From: Crocodylus rhombifer
Taxonomy: Eukaryota; Chordata; Crocodylia; Crocodylidae
Direction: 5' to 3'
NCBI GenBank assembly: GCA_038503035.1
Contig: JAVSML010000030.1
Span: 682,001 to 746,000 of the forward strand
Length of the DNA stretch: 64,000 bases
Under the pieces are notes generated by a model. It worked only from the letters and a program-made list of their open reading frames with translations, had not been told where the DNA came from and made no database searches. The position numbers and the translations under genes are program-made. The first letter of the stretch is position 1. Every line of letters begins with the position of its first letter. Of this stretch, positions 44,079-56,047 are shown in pieces.

Positions 44079-45714
44079 CTCTAATCAGTGAGTCATGAGG
44101 TGTAACAGGGGATATCCACCAAGCTGTTGTGTCTGTGGCTGCCTGTTTTGCATGTTTAGACATGCTCCAAGAAAGTCTATGAGACAGGGAGAGGTGCTGA
44201 GAATCCTTTCAGAGTTTGGGCATCAGCTGGGTTCAGGAAGTTTTGTGCATGCCCATGGATTGTTACACAATCATTTTGGCTGGCTCCTGGAGCTGTTTAT
44301 ATCTGGATTGTCTGCATATTGACACCTGAAGCTGGTTTTAAGCTCTCCTTATGTGGCTCAAAATTATGCCACTCTAGGGCAGAATCATCTCTGATTTGTG
44401 CTACCCAGATTATGTTGCACTAGATGTAGCCACTCTTTAGGTCCTCATCATTAGCTAAGGATCTTGTTGATGCCTGTATGTTGGTCTTAAAGGGTTGAAA
44501 TGGCCGTTAGGTGTCTAAAGGCTTTTCTACCTGGGGAAATTACTGCAAAGCATGTGTTAATGGACAGTGTTCTAGCTACTATGCACTAGCTCCTGCTATA
44601 GGCACTTTTAGTGCATTGTAATTGTGAGGTAGCTTCTTCCAATTTCATAGTGAAATGAACTGTTTAGCACTTCCTGCAGTCTACATTCTTAGTGCTATAG
44701 TTCAAAGTAGAAAATGCACTGTGCGTTTACACCCTAACTTACTTCATGGTGACCTACAGGTCAAGCCCAAGGCCAAAGTCCTTCATTGACCCTAATGGCC
44801 TGCCTGCACTGCTTCTTTGGCAGCCCCAGGAACACTGCCAAGAAGCACATAGTGCCTCACTTACTCCTGCCTGGCACACACCAAAACCCAGAAATGAGGC
44901 AGGATAGCAGGTTTAGTGACAGCCAGAAAGTGCAACAAGAAGCACGACTGAGAAAAAGAGCCTGAGAGCATCTCTGAGCATGTTTAGGTTTCCCTACACC
45001 CGCTTTGCTGCCTCACTTCTGGGTTGTAGCATACAAGGTGCAGGAGCAAGGCAAGTTGTGTTACTCAGCAGTACCTTCACTCTTCAGGGAGCCACTGTCA
45101 GCAGGGCTGTTAGACATCTTAGTGACTGTCATGATTGAAAATGGGTTTGAAGTTCCTAAATCCTTTAGGCACTTGTGCAAATGTTACCCACATTCTGTCT
45201 GAAAGGAGATTTTCTAATCATGAGTTTTGCCTATTCCATTGAACCACTAGAAGTGAATTGCATTTTAGCATCTGTCTGGTTCACTAACTCCAGATAAACA
45301 ATTGCAAGGAGTTGAGGACACACATTTTAAAAACATTTAAAGTTAAATATTTTGTTATACACAAGTCTTACTCACCCCCTAATGAACCCAGTAGGAATAT
45401 TTCCATTGATATGAATGAAAAATAGATTTGTTCCATAGTGAGCTTTCTTCTAGTAGTGCCTCTGTGTTTATTTACAAATATTTTGAAAAAACAGTGCATT
45501 TGTTTATATATTAGTCCTATATATGAAAACAGATGCGCTGTCCCATACTTTGCAGTCTGGTGCACTGTAGAGAATGGACAACTTTGATTTTGTTCCAGGC
45601 TAAAACAAAGTGTGAATCTTTTGGAAACAAGAAAAGTTAGGAAATTCAGAGTCAAAGACCCTGATTCACTGCCCCATTACATGGATTTTATGTCAGAGTA
45701 ACTCCGTTGATTTT
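44079..45714. other. Mostly single-copy; one MITE-like patch
   Basis: 44516-44740 has words of the foldback MITE group ('gaaattactgcaaagcatgtgttaatgg', 'agtgcattgtaattgtgagg'), but I could not define paired ends. The remainder shows no gene or repeat. Confidence 0.4.
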
Positions 45715-45775
45715 GTTTAGGAACACAGGGTTGGAAAGGACCTCTTGAATCATCAAGTCTCTTTTACTGGAGGCA
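45715..45775 (-). mobile_element. CR1 LINE, very short 3' end
   Basis: 'ttaggaacacagggttggaaaggacctcttgaatcatcaagtctc' is the minus-strand CR1 3' end ('ggctggaagggacctc.ga.gtcatc.agtcc'). It is only about 60 bp long, so it is either a strongly truncated copy or a decayed remnant. Confidence 0.6.
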
Positions 45776-47586
45776 GACATGTCATATTTTCCCATTTTCT
45801 CCTTCCCTCATTTGCCTAGAATTTGAGATAACAAACCTAAAAATAATGGCATTTAACTAAACTTTTAATGTTAAGATGTAGTTAGATAGATGAAGGACAG
45901 AAAAGAAGTCTTAGCTGAGTTGCCTTGACTTTTCTGGCTAATCAGAATGTATTGCCTCTTTAATGCCATGATTGTAATTTAACATTTTTATTTAAAGTTA
46001 CTATATTTTATTGTCTCCTGCAGATGGTAGAATCGTCTGCACTTGTGGAAAGGGGGTATTCTATGTCAACAGATCAAGATGGTTACATTTTGCACCCGTT
46101 TTTTGCAGGTGCAAATAATTAGACAATGTGCATGGCAGTGCAGAATCAAACTCTGCTGTAAGTTCATTTTATCTTGTTTCTATAACACCCTTTCAGTTGG
46201 GAAAGTACTGTTGGTTTGCAAAGGTCATGTTTACAACTCAGGTACAAAGAAAATTACTTAGAGAATCATATTTGAAACAGATATTTGGGGGGGTTCATTG
46301 TAAGTTCTCAGCCACTTTAATATAAACCTTTTCTGATTCTGAGTGAGAGGATGTGGTTTCCATCAAAGACCTTCTTGATAAGATAATCAACAAGAGTAGA
46401 AAAACACACCTACGCAGTTGCAGGTGCTTGCAGATGCTACAACTTACAGTGAGCAGGCAGCCAAAATGTATTAATAATCTTCCTTGTCTATCACATGAGC
46501 TAACTTTAACCAGCAGCTTTGGTTTTATGCTTCAAGTACATAAAATGGTAAAGAACATGTGACCATAAAGAACCAATTGCAACAGAAATGCATACTCTTC
46601 AGCTGGACCAGAGGAAGTCCACTTTCTTGCTTCCCCAAATGGTTGAACATCAGATACCCACACATCTTACATTAATACCCTTGATAGACACTCTTTAGTC
46701 TTTAACTTCTTTATTCAAGAATTTTAAAATACAGTGACCATGACTTGATTATGTTCACACATTTAGTTTTCTTCCCTCAAAGTGGAGTGACTGACAGGTA
46801 TAGGAGTTTACATGTGGTTGTCCTCTTGCTGGGTTTTTGGTTTGTACCCAAAAACTTACAAATAACATTTTTCCAACTACTCAGTTGGTCTAATAAAAGA
46901 TATCACATCTACCCAAAGAACTGGCCTGCCTTTTTTCCTCTTGAAAATTAATTGCAATTCCTCCAGATGTATTCCCTTTGCCTAAAAATTTCAAACGTTG
47001 TTAGTTGTTTTAGAATCCTGAAATTTTTTGGTATCCAACTTGAGAGGCTTTAAAGGAGATTCATTTTCATAGGATGGGAGGCTAATGCCCTGTGGAAAAT
47101 CAAATGGGAGGTTAATGACCTATTAGCCATCTTCAGATAAGCACCCACTTTTGGCTTTGCTTCTCATATGCTACTCTCTTTACAGTTCCTTACTTTGTAA
47201 TACTGCCCTTGTAGACAAAAGACAAGATTAACTGATGCATTCCAGCTGCTTTATTCAGCCATATAAAGCAGCCATAAACTGGGTGTAACCAGCCTGCTTA
47301 GTTAAATTTGGGGCTGCTTTGCATCAATAGAGTTGCTCAGGGCAACTGAATCATGATAATCTAGTCCAAGACTGAAACTAGATGAAGGGAGGAGTAGAGT
47401 AGCATGTACTCACAGGGTATGGTTATTCATGGTAGGCTGGAATGCCACAGAGAAGCAGGTGCATTTCTGGATGAAATCTTCATCCCACTGAAGTCAAAGG
47501 CTGTTTTGCCAAGGCCTCACTGGGGACAGGACTTCAGTGCTCATATTTTGGAAAGCAGCAATGTGTGTCCTGTTTGCTCATTAAAT
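45776..47586. other. Single-copy AT-rich stretch
   Basis: A small direct repeat ('atgggaggctaatgccct' and 'atgggaggttaatgacct') occurs near 47075-47125. Nothing else recognised. Confidence 0.45.
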
Positions 47587-47912
47587 AAATCATAGGACCA
47601 TGGGAAAGTAAGGCTGGAAGGGACCTCAATAAATACAGCTCTCTGTTCAAAGCAGGATCTTCCCTCACTAAACTATCCTAGCCAAGTGTCTGTCTAATCT
47701 GGCCTTGAAAAATTCCAGGGGTGGAGATTTAACAACTTCTCTAGGAAGCCTTTTCCAATGCTTGACTACCTTCATAGTCAGACAATTCTTCCTAATCTCC
47801 AACCTAAATTTCCTCTGCTGCAGCTTAAGGCTATTGCTCCTAGTCCTGTCCCCAACAGCCACAGTGAAAAGGTTACTTCTGTCTTCTTTAAACTCCCCCT
47901 TCAGGTAGCATA
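47587..47912 (-). mobile_element. CR1 LINE, 3' end of the second subfamily
   Basis: It begins with 'tcataggaccatgggaaagtaaggctggaagggacctcaa', then 'ctatcctagccaagtgtctgtctaatctggcc'. The minus-strand frame gives 'LYLKGEFKEDRSNLFTVAVGDRTRSNSLKLQQRKFRLEIRKN' and 'WKRLPREVV', the CR1 ORF2 C-terminus. It is closest to the CR1 at 34905 ('DDRARLFSMVAGDRTWSNGLKLQQGKF'). The 5' break is at about 47912. Confidence 0.87.
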
Positions 47913-48525
47913 AATGAAGCAAGCAAAAAATATATATATCAGCACCAGAGCCCTTGAATGAAACTAGTGTGCTGGCTGTACAAATGCTGTGAGAAACTTT
48001 TCTTTTGACCTAAAGTACATACTATAAGCAATGAAACGTATCATAATTATCTGTTACATATTAAGTAGGGGTGCACCGATAAGGGGACGATACCATAGTT
48101 GATATTTAAGGAGGCATTTTGGCTGCTATTGATCCTGCTATTGTATCTGATACAACTGCCATCAGCTGGTAAGTCCAGTGTGGTGGAAAGGGAGGGGTGA
48201 AGGAACAGGTCTGGGGGTGGCAGATCAACACCCCCAGTGGTAAGGCAGGGGACAAGGGCAGGTGCTGCCCAGGCGGGGCAGGGGGAGAAGGCATGGGATG
48301 GAGGCATGGCTCATGGAATGGGGGCAGCTCCTGCCACTGCTTGCAACCTGGGGGGGCATGTGCCTCTTGATCCGCGCAGTGTGTGGTGGGCTGCAGCTGC
48401 GGGGTGGAGCTGGTGCTGCACGGGGCTTTTCTTCCTGGGAGTCGGCTCAGAGTGAGCTCCAGCAGCACTGTGGGGAAGCTATAGTCACCCCAAATTTTGC
48501 CATAGCTCCATTCCTCTGTCCCATG

Positions 48526-50499
48526 TATTTCATAGATTTCATAGACATCAGGGCTGGAAGGGACCTCAGAAGATCATCAAGTCCAGCCCCCTGCCCAAAG
48601 GGCAGGAAGTCAGCTGGGGTCATAGGATCCCAGCAAGATAAGCATCCAATTTACTCTTGAAGGTGTTCAATGTAGGTGCTTGAACCACCTCCGATGGCAG
48701 GCTGTTCCAGACCTTGGGGGCTCGGACAGTAAAGAATTTCTTCCTTATGTCCAGCCTGAAATGGTCTCGCAGTAGTTTATGACCATTCGACCTCATCATC
48801 CTTTGGGGCGCTCTGGTGAACAAATGTTCCCCCAGATCCTGATGGTCACCCCTGATAAACTTATAGGTGGCCATCAGATCACCAGTGAGCCTACGCTTTT
48901 CCAAGCTAAAGAGCCCCATGGCTCTCAGCCTGTCGTCGTAAGGTCTGTTTTCCTGACCTCTGATCATGCATGTGGCTCTTCTCTGGACTGTCTCAAGCTT
49001 CTCCACATCCCTTTTGAATTGTGGAGCCCAAAACTGGATGCAGTACTCCAGCTGCGGCCTCACCAAGGCCGAGTACAAGGGGAGAATGACGTCCTGGTCA
49101 TTCTTAAGAATGCATCTATGGATGCAAGCCAGTGTTTTGGTCGCTTTACTAGCTGCAGCATTGCATTGAAGGCTCATGTTCAACTTGTGGTCAATGATGA
49201 TACCCAAGTCTCTTTCTTCCATAGTGCTAGCCAATGTAACACTGCCGAGCCTATAAGGATGCTGCAGGTTTTTCTTCCCAAGGTGAAGAACTTTGCATTT
49301 TTCAGTGTTAAACACCATCGGGTTCTCATCCACCCATTTGTGAGCCTGTCCAGGTCAGCCTGGATCACCCGCCTGTCTTCTGGCGTGGATGCTTTTCTCC
49401 AAAGTTTGGTGTCATAGGCAAACTTGGCCAGTCTGCTCCTGACTCCAATGTCCACATCATTTATGAAGATGTTGAACAAAATGGGTCCAAGGACAGAGCT
49501 TTGGGGGACCCCACTGGTCCATCAATTACTACCCTCCGGGTGTGACCACAGAGCCAATTTCCCAGCCAGGGGATCATGGTAGACCCAAGGCCACAACTGG
49601 CCAGTTTCACCAAGAGGTGATCATGGGATACCAGATCAAAGGCTTTTTTGAAGTCAAGATATATGATATCGATCTCCTCTCCCTTGTCCAGGTGATAGGT
49701 CACCTGATTGTAGAAGGAAATGAGATTGGTCAAGAAAGACCTACCTGCAACAAACCCATGCTGGCTATCCCTTAGGATGTTGGCCTTGGGCAGTCCATTA
49801 AGGATGGCCTCTTTAATAAACTTTTCTAAGATATTTCTTGAGATAGAAGTCAGGCTGATGGGCCTTTAGTTAGCCGGATCCACTTTCCTCCCTTTCTTGA
49901 AGATAGGCACCACGTTGGCGTTCTTCCAGTCTTCGGACACTTCACCAGAGTGCCAGGAGTTTTCAAAGGTCCATGGCAGGGGCTGAGCTATGATGCTTGC
50001 CAGCTCCTTGAGTACCCTGGGGTGTAGATTGTCAGGACCGGCTGACTTGAAGCTATCCAGCTTCTCACGATGTTCCTTCATGAGGTTAGCATTTATGGAA
50101 GACTGGGGATCTCCCTCACCCAGACCTCCCTGTCCCATGGTGGGCATGGGTGTCCCATGGGACTGATGAAAGACCGATGCAAAGTACCCATTTAATAGGT
50201 TGGCTTTTTCCTGGGCGTCAGTTGTCAGTTGCCCCATCTGGTTCAGCAGAGTCCCAATGTTTGTTGCCCTTGCTTTTCCTCCGGCTCCCCATATATCTGA
50301 AAAAGGACTTTTTATTGTCCTTGATGCTCAAAGCTAGTTGGAGTTCAGTTGCAGCCTTGGCTTTCCTGGTTTGCTCCCTCCAGGACCAGACCAGTGCAGA
50401 ATAATTCTCCTTGGATGTGAATCCCGTCCTCCATCTTTTGTAGGCTTTTCTTTTTAGCCTTAGGAGGTCTGCTAGGTCGCTGGAGTTCCAGGGGGCTGC
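48526..50499 (-). mobile_element. CR1 LINE, longest copy of the main subfamily
   Basis: About 1.97 kb. The 3' end is 'atttcatagatttcatagacatcagggctggaagggacc'. The 5' end lies near 50499, where 'gaggtctgctaggtcgctggagttcc' passes into GC-rich hAT interior. It matches 10988-12285 and 25136-25826 closely and extends further upstream than either. Confidence 0.92.
48620..50237 (-). pseudogene. CR1 ORF2 reverse transcriptase, broken; FADD mutated to FAYD
   Basis: Open pieces on the minus strand in order: 50237-49866 ('EKANLLNGYFASVF', 'PDNLHPRVLKEL', 'VVPIFKKGRKVDPAN'), 49733-49461 ('IYLDFKKAFDLVSHDHLL' with the palm Asp), 49479-49180 and 49333-48620 (237 codons, from 'KVLHLGKKN' to the terminal 'NTFKSKLDAYLAGIL'). 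The catalytic F-A-D-D box reads F-A-Y-D at 49411-49422, so one metal-binding Asp is lost by substitution in addition to the frameshifts. The endonuclease is absent. The long C-terminal frame is intact. Confidence 0.9.
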
Positions 50500-50823
50500 T
50501 GTGCCCTCTTGCTGCCATGTTGTGCTCTTGTTGGCTGGGCAATGCCTGTCCCTGCCCCCTCCCCCACTGCAGGGTCATTGATCTCCCCCCCATGCTCCTT
50601 CCCTCCCCCCTCCACTTCCAACTTACCAGCTGGAGGCAGCTCTCCATGCTGCTGCCTCTGCTCTGTGCTGCACTGTGGCTGTGTGCAGCACGGGCATGTA
50701 TTGGCCAAATTATCAGCCCCATAGGGCTGATATCTGATACGGACAATTTTTGTCATATTGGTACTGATCTGATATCAGACCAATAGTGAGCTTCTCCAGG
50801 TAAGCATTTTTTCATAGCATGGG

Positions 50824-50902
50824 TATATATAGCACTTAATACAATAAGGATCTCATCTCTGTGGAGAATTATGGCTAGTATTTTAATACAAATAAAACAA
50901 AG
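50824..50902 (-). repeat. Ancient amniote repeat, same family as 21064
   Basis: 'tatatatagcacttaatacaataaggatctcatctctgtgg...ggctagtattttaatacaaataaaac' keeps the order 'tagcacctagcacaa..ggtcctg...gggctcctaggtgctac..aatacaaataa' in decayed form. Confidence 0.5.
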
Positions 50903-51564
50903 CCAGAATAGAATGAGCTTGAATTCAAGACAGGTATGTTGATACCTCCTTTCCTAAATTGCATAGCTTCAGCTTCCATTGAATGCATATCAAGTCATCA
51001 ACTACCTTTGCTACCCCAACATCATCAATTTAAATAACTGACTTTGCAATTTCTGTTCAGCTGTCTATGAGAAAGGGATTTGGTTACTCAGTATAGTTCA
51101 CAGCACATGCAAGCAGCATATTTTGATTTGCTTTAATAATTTCTTAAGTATCTCCAAGGCTAAAATAAACTACAAACCTTTCATATGCTAAAAAAAGCCA
51201 TTGCATGGGGCTGCAAAAATCTGTCAGTGCATTTGCAAGAAGAACAAGCAGAACCTAATGTAAGTATAATGGAATTTAGAGTGACACATGAGGCTGTGAA
51301 CAGCCTTATGTTGTCTTGCCTGGTGTGCAAAATATCAAAAATTCTTTTAAGTTCTTGAGCATGCTTATCACCAGGATGTGTCTCTCTGTGTTCTTCTGGG
51401 AACAATGTATGAACCACAGATGCTAAAAAATATATTTGTTCTGCAAGTGAAAAAGTGGCAGAGCTTCTGCTATTATACACTTAAATATGTCTGCTAAAAG
51501 TTATATCCAGACCCTAGCATAGCAGTACATTGTTGAAGGACTCCTTTATTTTTTTATATTACAG
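50903..51564. other. Single-copy stretch
   Basis: No gene or repeat recognised. A 99-codon minus-strand frame (51480-51181) has no recognisable domain. Confidence 0.45.
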
Positions 51565-51690
51565 AGGTTCCTGAAAGTCCCACCTGAGTTCGGGGGCCCT
51601 TTATAGATCCGATTGTATAGAAACAGAGTGAGAAGAGGCCTTTATCCTGAAAAGCTTATAATATAAATAGGGTGGATAGACAAAGGACAT
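51565..51690 (+). repeat. Ancient amniote repeat, plus orientation
   Basis: 'gaggttcctgaaagtcccacctgagttcgggggcccttt' is followed by 'gtatagaaacagagtgagaagaggcctttatcctgaaaagcttataatataaatag'. Family copies read 'gaggccccaactgagatcggggcccc...gtacaaacacatag..agacagtccctgccc.gaagagcttacaatctaaatag'. Confidence 0.6.
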
Positions 51691-51691
51691 T

Positions 51692-52170
51692 TTCATGTGT
51701 TCATATATTCATGGGACATGATCTATGATCACACAGCTTGGTTTAAGCTGCATGATCATAGATCAGGTCCCTATGTAAGTAAGGGCGGGGGGGTGAAAGG
51801 GCAGGCAGGATGAGGAGGGAATTGTTGGGTCTGAGGGGTTTTGGTGGGATGGGGGAGATAGCTAATCCACAGCGGGGTTGAAGGGCTAAAAATAGCCCAG
51901 TTGGAGAGGGGAGGGAGTAGGAAAAGTCCAGCCTTGGACCTGGGGCAAGAGGCTTGGCTTTCCCAGCACTGGGGCTGCACTTCAAATGTTCAGTTAGATC
52001 AGGCATGGGCTAGCTCTGTCTACATAGTGCACCTCCTTTGGTGAATTCATTTAAATTGGGCCAACCATGTTTTGCCCTATCTAAACTCCTTGAACATTTG
52101 TACAGTTCAGAACTTAGATCAACCTAACCCTAGTTAAGTCTATCTAAGTATAATGTCTGTACATATCCAA
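51692..52170. mobile_element. Probable DNA element with GC-rich core and a strong palindrome
   Basis: An AT-rich left arm contains an imperfect palindrome at 51713-51771. The left half begins 'gggacatgatctatgatcac' and the right half, reverse-complemented, begins 'gggacctgatctatgatcat'. A GC-rich core at 51780-52000 is followed by an AT-rich right arm ending 'aatgtctgtacatatcc'. 'acagacatt' is shared, inverted, with the termini at 5050 and 20649. Exact ends were not found. Confidence 0.45.
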
Positions 52171-52194
52171 GGGCAATAGGGAAATAACAAAGAA

Positions 52195-52312
52195 AGGTAC
52201 AGTGGCTTACTGAGAATGGCAGAGGAAGTCACAGGTAGGGCTGAAGACAAAACCCAGGTCACCTGATTCCTAGCCTACTCCCCTATGCAATGAACCATGT
52301 GGCCTCTCAGTT
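52195..52312 (-). mobile_element. MIR-type SINE, minus orientation
   Basis: 'gtggcttactgagaatggcagaggaagtcacaggtagggctgaagacaaaacccaggtcacctgattcctagcctactcccctatgcaatgaaccatgtggcctctc' is the reverse of the MIR head. The B-box complement appears as 'aaaacccaggtc' and the A-box side as 'ctatgcaatgaaccatgtgg'. Confidence 0.65.
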
Positions 52313-53255
52313 TTTATATAATATTTTATAGTGAAAATAGCTGCCAAAATCAAGAATCTAATGCTTTCCTGCCCATAATAGTAAAGTCTCTTCTTTGTAA
52401 GGTTGTAATGAACAAATATATTTTATACATAAAAACTTTAAACGTCAAGTACAGATGTTGTTTACCATTCAAGGATTCTTTTGGGGTCCTCACATATCCA
52501 TGCCAAACAGCTTTATATCATACTGAAAGAATTGGCAGATCCAATATCTAAATCCAGGTAAAACCAGACTATTTTGGACTAAAATTTCCTTGTATGCTTT
52601 GTGATTTGTTTGAACTCCTTACTGATATGGTTGAAACTGTGACTGCTTATAAGCAATATATTTTCAGGAATTATCTCTTCTGGAAGGATCTCTCTTTTGG
52701 CTGGTTCTTGTTCTTCTGTCTATATGAGCTGTAGGAAATACCTGAGGACTTCGTAATTACTTGGCGTTTAGAAAAAACTTTTTGAAAGTGACTTCAAACC
52801 CATGCCTTTTAAAAGAAACTATTACTCATTTTTCTGCTTAATTTTCCCTTGATTTATTTTTATTTTAATTTTTGCCACATTCAAAATAAGCTAATTTAGG
52901 TGTCCTACTGAATGCTGGGGAACCAGGTATGGTTGCTCCAAATTCACTCAAATAAAATTAGTGGAGTGAAATTCATCTTTTGCAAAGGTACAAAGAGCCA
53001 ACATAAGGGTATAGTCTCATCTTGAAGATGTGAATTAGATTTAAGCAAAGTCTTGCGCTGGGTTTTTCTATATAAGGGTGAATTTGATCTTAAAAGCAAA
53101 AAAAAAAAGTTGAAAAGCCTGAAAACCGCACATCGATCACCTAGATAATTGCTCTGCCAAATCAGGATATCTACTCCAAAATGAAGTTACCATGGTTTTT
53201 TTTTTTTAATTTAAAAAGAATTGTTGATGTGATAACAGGTAGTATATAAATTAGG

Positions 53256-53290
<35 letters not shown>

Positions 53291-54915
53291 TAAAATTCCC
53301 TGTCTTTGGCAGCACAGACTATAAATGCCATCAAAATGATTGGAGAAGGAGATGCTTGCCAGTCTTGCTATTTATCATTGGGATTCATCCTTTTACAGTT
53401 CTGCTTCTCATTGAAACGTACTGCATGAACATGGCAAAGTCAGTCCTTAATTAGATGAGCCATGGAAAACCACCCAACTTGCCAGCAAAGAAAAGGTCTA
53501 GCCAAATATTTCTAAGGAAAGCTTGAGTTCACTCAAGCTGCCAAAGAACAACATTTGCAAAGGCAGCAGGAAGGTAGACTGGAACCATTCTGTGCTGATC
53601 AAATCAATCGATCTTAAACGTTTGCTGTCTGGCAATTTCTGCTCTTAATTCTTTGTAGGAAAGACTGTGCTGGAATGCATTATATACAAAAGCCTAATTC
53701 TGTAATGGTACATGGAATAAAAAACAAATACAAGAAGGCCTTGAGGCAGGTTTTCTATTCATAGTCAAAGAAGATAAAGGTCGAGGCACAAATATTATTA
53801 ATAGGTCTAAGTATAGGTGCTTTTTCTGAGAGGAATGATTGTTTTTTCATCCTTTCCTGTGACTGTGCATCACCATTTGCTACTCTTTTTTTAACAATCC
53901 ATATTAAGTAGATGCAATTTGACATGCAACTTTTTTTCCTGATCAACTACAAAGAAGTTTTCTAGTGTCTATTGAGCTCAGCTAGTAAGCACAATTTATA
54001 AAACAATGAATGACTAACCCCTGTAACCATTTTAATGACCCTAAAATAAAGTGCTTAGAGCAACATCTGTCCCAGCAGCTGGGTTCTCTGCATGAGTGGG
54101 CAGAGCGACACATTGGGACAAATTCTGTTCTCCCTTTTGACAGAAACAATTGCAGCAGATCATTTTTATCGTAATCAATTTAGGTACAGTTTCTTGGAAA
54201 CCATCTGTGTAGTGTTCATAGATTGTGCTTAAGAATTTAAATGTGTATATTTTTGGTTGCTTGATGTAGCATCTGCTAATGACCACATAAGTTCCACTTT
54301 TTATGCAGAAAGCTGTTTCCTTGTAAAGGGATTAGTAGAATGACTACTTGATTTTATCCTTTTAACTACCCAATAAGCTGCTGCAGCTTGAATGACATCC
54401 GCCACAGAGTGTACGTTACAGAATTAATTGCATTTTTTGAGCTGTAGTTGAAGTCATAAGGATAACAAAGCATTAGCAACACGTTTTATTATATTTCTCT
54501 CTCAAGTTAATAATTTAAAATTAATACAGGTTTTATATGGGTAGTTTTAACTAAAGAGGCAGAAATGCCTTTTTAGATAACAGCTACTTTTTCAATTCAT
54601 TCCTGGTTTTCATGTTGTTCTTTAAAGCTTTTATTTTAATAACTTTCCAAATAAATCAAACAGCTAAAAAAAAACAATAAAAGAAAATGTGTTTTAGTTC
54701 CCAAGGTTATTTAAGTACTTTATTAAAAGATAGTGGTTCTGAAAAATAGTAGAAAATGGAGGGGAGGAATATTTCTTCTTCACGGGGAAATGTTTGCACT
54801 TGAAGAAATATTGTTTATACTATTTTATGTAAGAAACTGGTTCCATTAAAAAATAATCATTCCTGCCAGAGGTCTACTTCTTTTTTGTTCATTTGCAATG
54901 TAATACCTTGTTATG
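52313..54915. other. Longest clean single-copy stretch of the right half
   Basis: AT-rich with no transposon I can recognise apart from a TA tract (53255-53293) and A or T runs near 53100 and 53197. No exon-like open frame. The absence of repeats over 2.6 kb in such a repeat-dense region is notable. Confidence 0.45.
53255..53293. repeat. (TA)n microsatellite
   Basis: Nearly pure TA dinucleotides interrupted once by 'tg' ('atatatgtatatat'). Confidence 0.92.
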
Positions 54916-55058
54916 CTATTACTATTATTATTACAATTATTATTATTTAATATAATTGTAACATCTAGGGGCCCCAGCCAAACTCTTATTGTGCTAATCT
55001 CTGTATGAATAAACAGACCTTGCCCAGAATGGCCTTTAGTCTAACTACTCTTTTAGCT
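54916..55058 (+). repeat. Ancient amniote repeat with (ATT)n head
   Basis: 'tattactattattattacaattattattatt' leads into 'taacatctaggggccccagccaaactcttattgtgctaatctctgtatgaataaacagaccttgcccagaatggcctttagtctaa'. The order is that of the family at 51565: (ATT)n, 'tagcacctaggggccccaa', 'tgtgctaggc.ctgta.aaac', 'cagtccctgccc...gagcttacagtctaa'. It is the clearest of the four copies. Confidence 0.65.
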
Positions 55059-56047
55059 ATCAACTATGTCATTTCCTAGGGTTTATAGGTAGAAATTGTA
55101 GTGCTAAATTTAAACTGTTGTATAAGAAAAACTCATGGAAAGAATGGAATGCACTTTAATTTATGGAAATTTGCATTTTACTTTTATGGAATAAGCTTGC
55201 AGAGTGGATTGGAGAATCCTTATTTCCAAACCTGCTGAGACATTTGAGATTCTCTCTAATTCCTAGAAAGCATTTTACATTTTAAACACTACAAAGTACT
55301 TTTAAAATTTAAAATGCTTGTTTACTTTTATTCCCAAAATATTTTCCAAAATGTGCTTAAAAATAAACACGGGGCAATGCCCATGCAGTGGTGCATAAGT
55401 GAGCATGAATTTGTATGTTTCTGCCTGTGTCAGTCCTGTTCATGTGAGGGACCAAACAGCTGGTATGGGATCCAGAGCTAGGAAGATTAACCATATTTCC
55501 AACCCAATGTATTGCTATAAATGCTATGTGTTGTTATAAATGAGCTAGATCACTAGAGAGAATCTGGCCCAGGAACTTTAAGTAAATCCTTTCCCCTTCA
55601 GTATATGGCAACTGATTTGATGGGCTTTAGAATCCATAGCAGTAGTTAAGTAGGCATGAGGGTGGAGGCAAAGTATTGCCATGAATTAAAAGATAAGAGC
55701 CAGAAAAAGAATAGAAATGGCAAAAGCTTAGGAGTGGGATTCTTAAATGTTCTATATGAGGTCTGGTGTTTAATGTATTTATTAACCAGCTGGAAAAGTA
55801 ATGCAAATGAAGGAAGAAATGAATAACTGTGTAACTTACAAGGGTCAATTCAGGAAAAGGATCTAAACATCAAAGGTTGGCCTCTATGTGTGGTTGCTGT
55901 TAAAAAAAAAAAGCCAACAAGATGTTAGGATTCCTAAGGATTAAGATAGAGAAGAATATGGTGAAAATATAGTCACCGTGTGAAGCAATTCTGTCTTTTC
56001 CTAGAAAACTGTGTGCTATAATGGCCATCCCAGATCAAAAAAGGATA
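55059..56047. other. Single-copy AT-rich stretch
   Basis: No gene or repeat recognised. Confidence 0.45.

Larger units (their letters stand above)
48068..50790. mobile_element. Older hAT-like element that received a CR1
   Basis: The left part starts 'aggggtgcaccgataaggggacgata', the familiar GGGGTGCACCGAT hAT-type terminus, followed by 'tatctgatacaactgcc'. After the CR1, the right part (50500-50790) is GC-rich and then carries 'ctgatatctgatacgg' and 'gatatcagaccaatagtg'. Read on the minus strand, this is a diverged version of the same terminus (9 of 16 matches). Words of the form TATCAGAT recur in both arms. No target duplication was settled. Removing the CR1 leaves about 750 bp. Confidence 0.55.

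Noticed and set aside
48779..49417. 212-codon open frame on the plus strand
   Set aside because: It is the exact antisense of the CR1 reverse transcriptase C-terminus. The same shadow appears antisense to the CR1 copies at 11142-11477 and 25429-25827.
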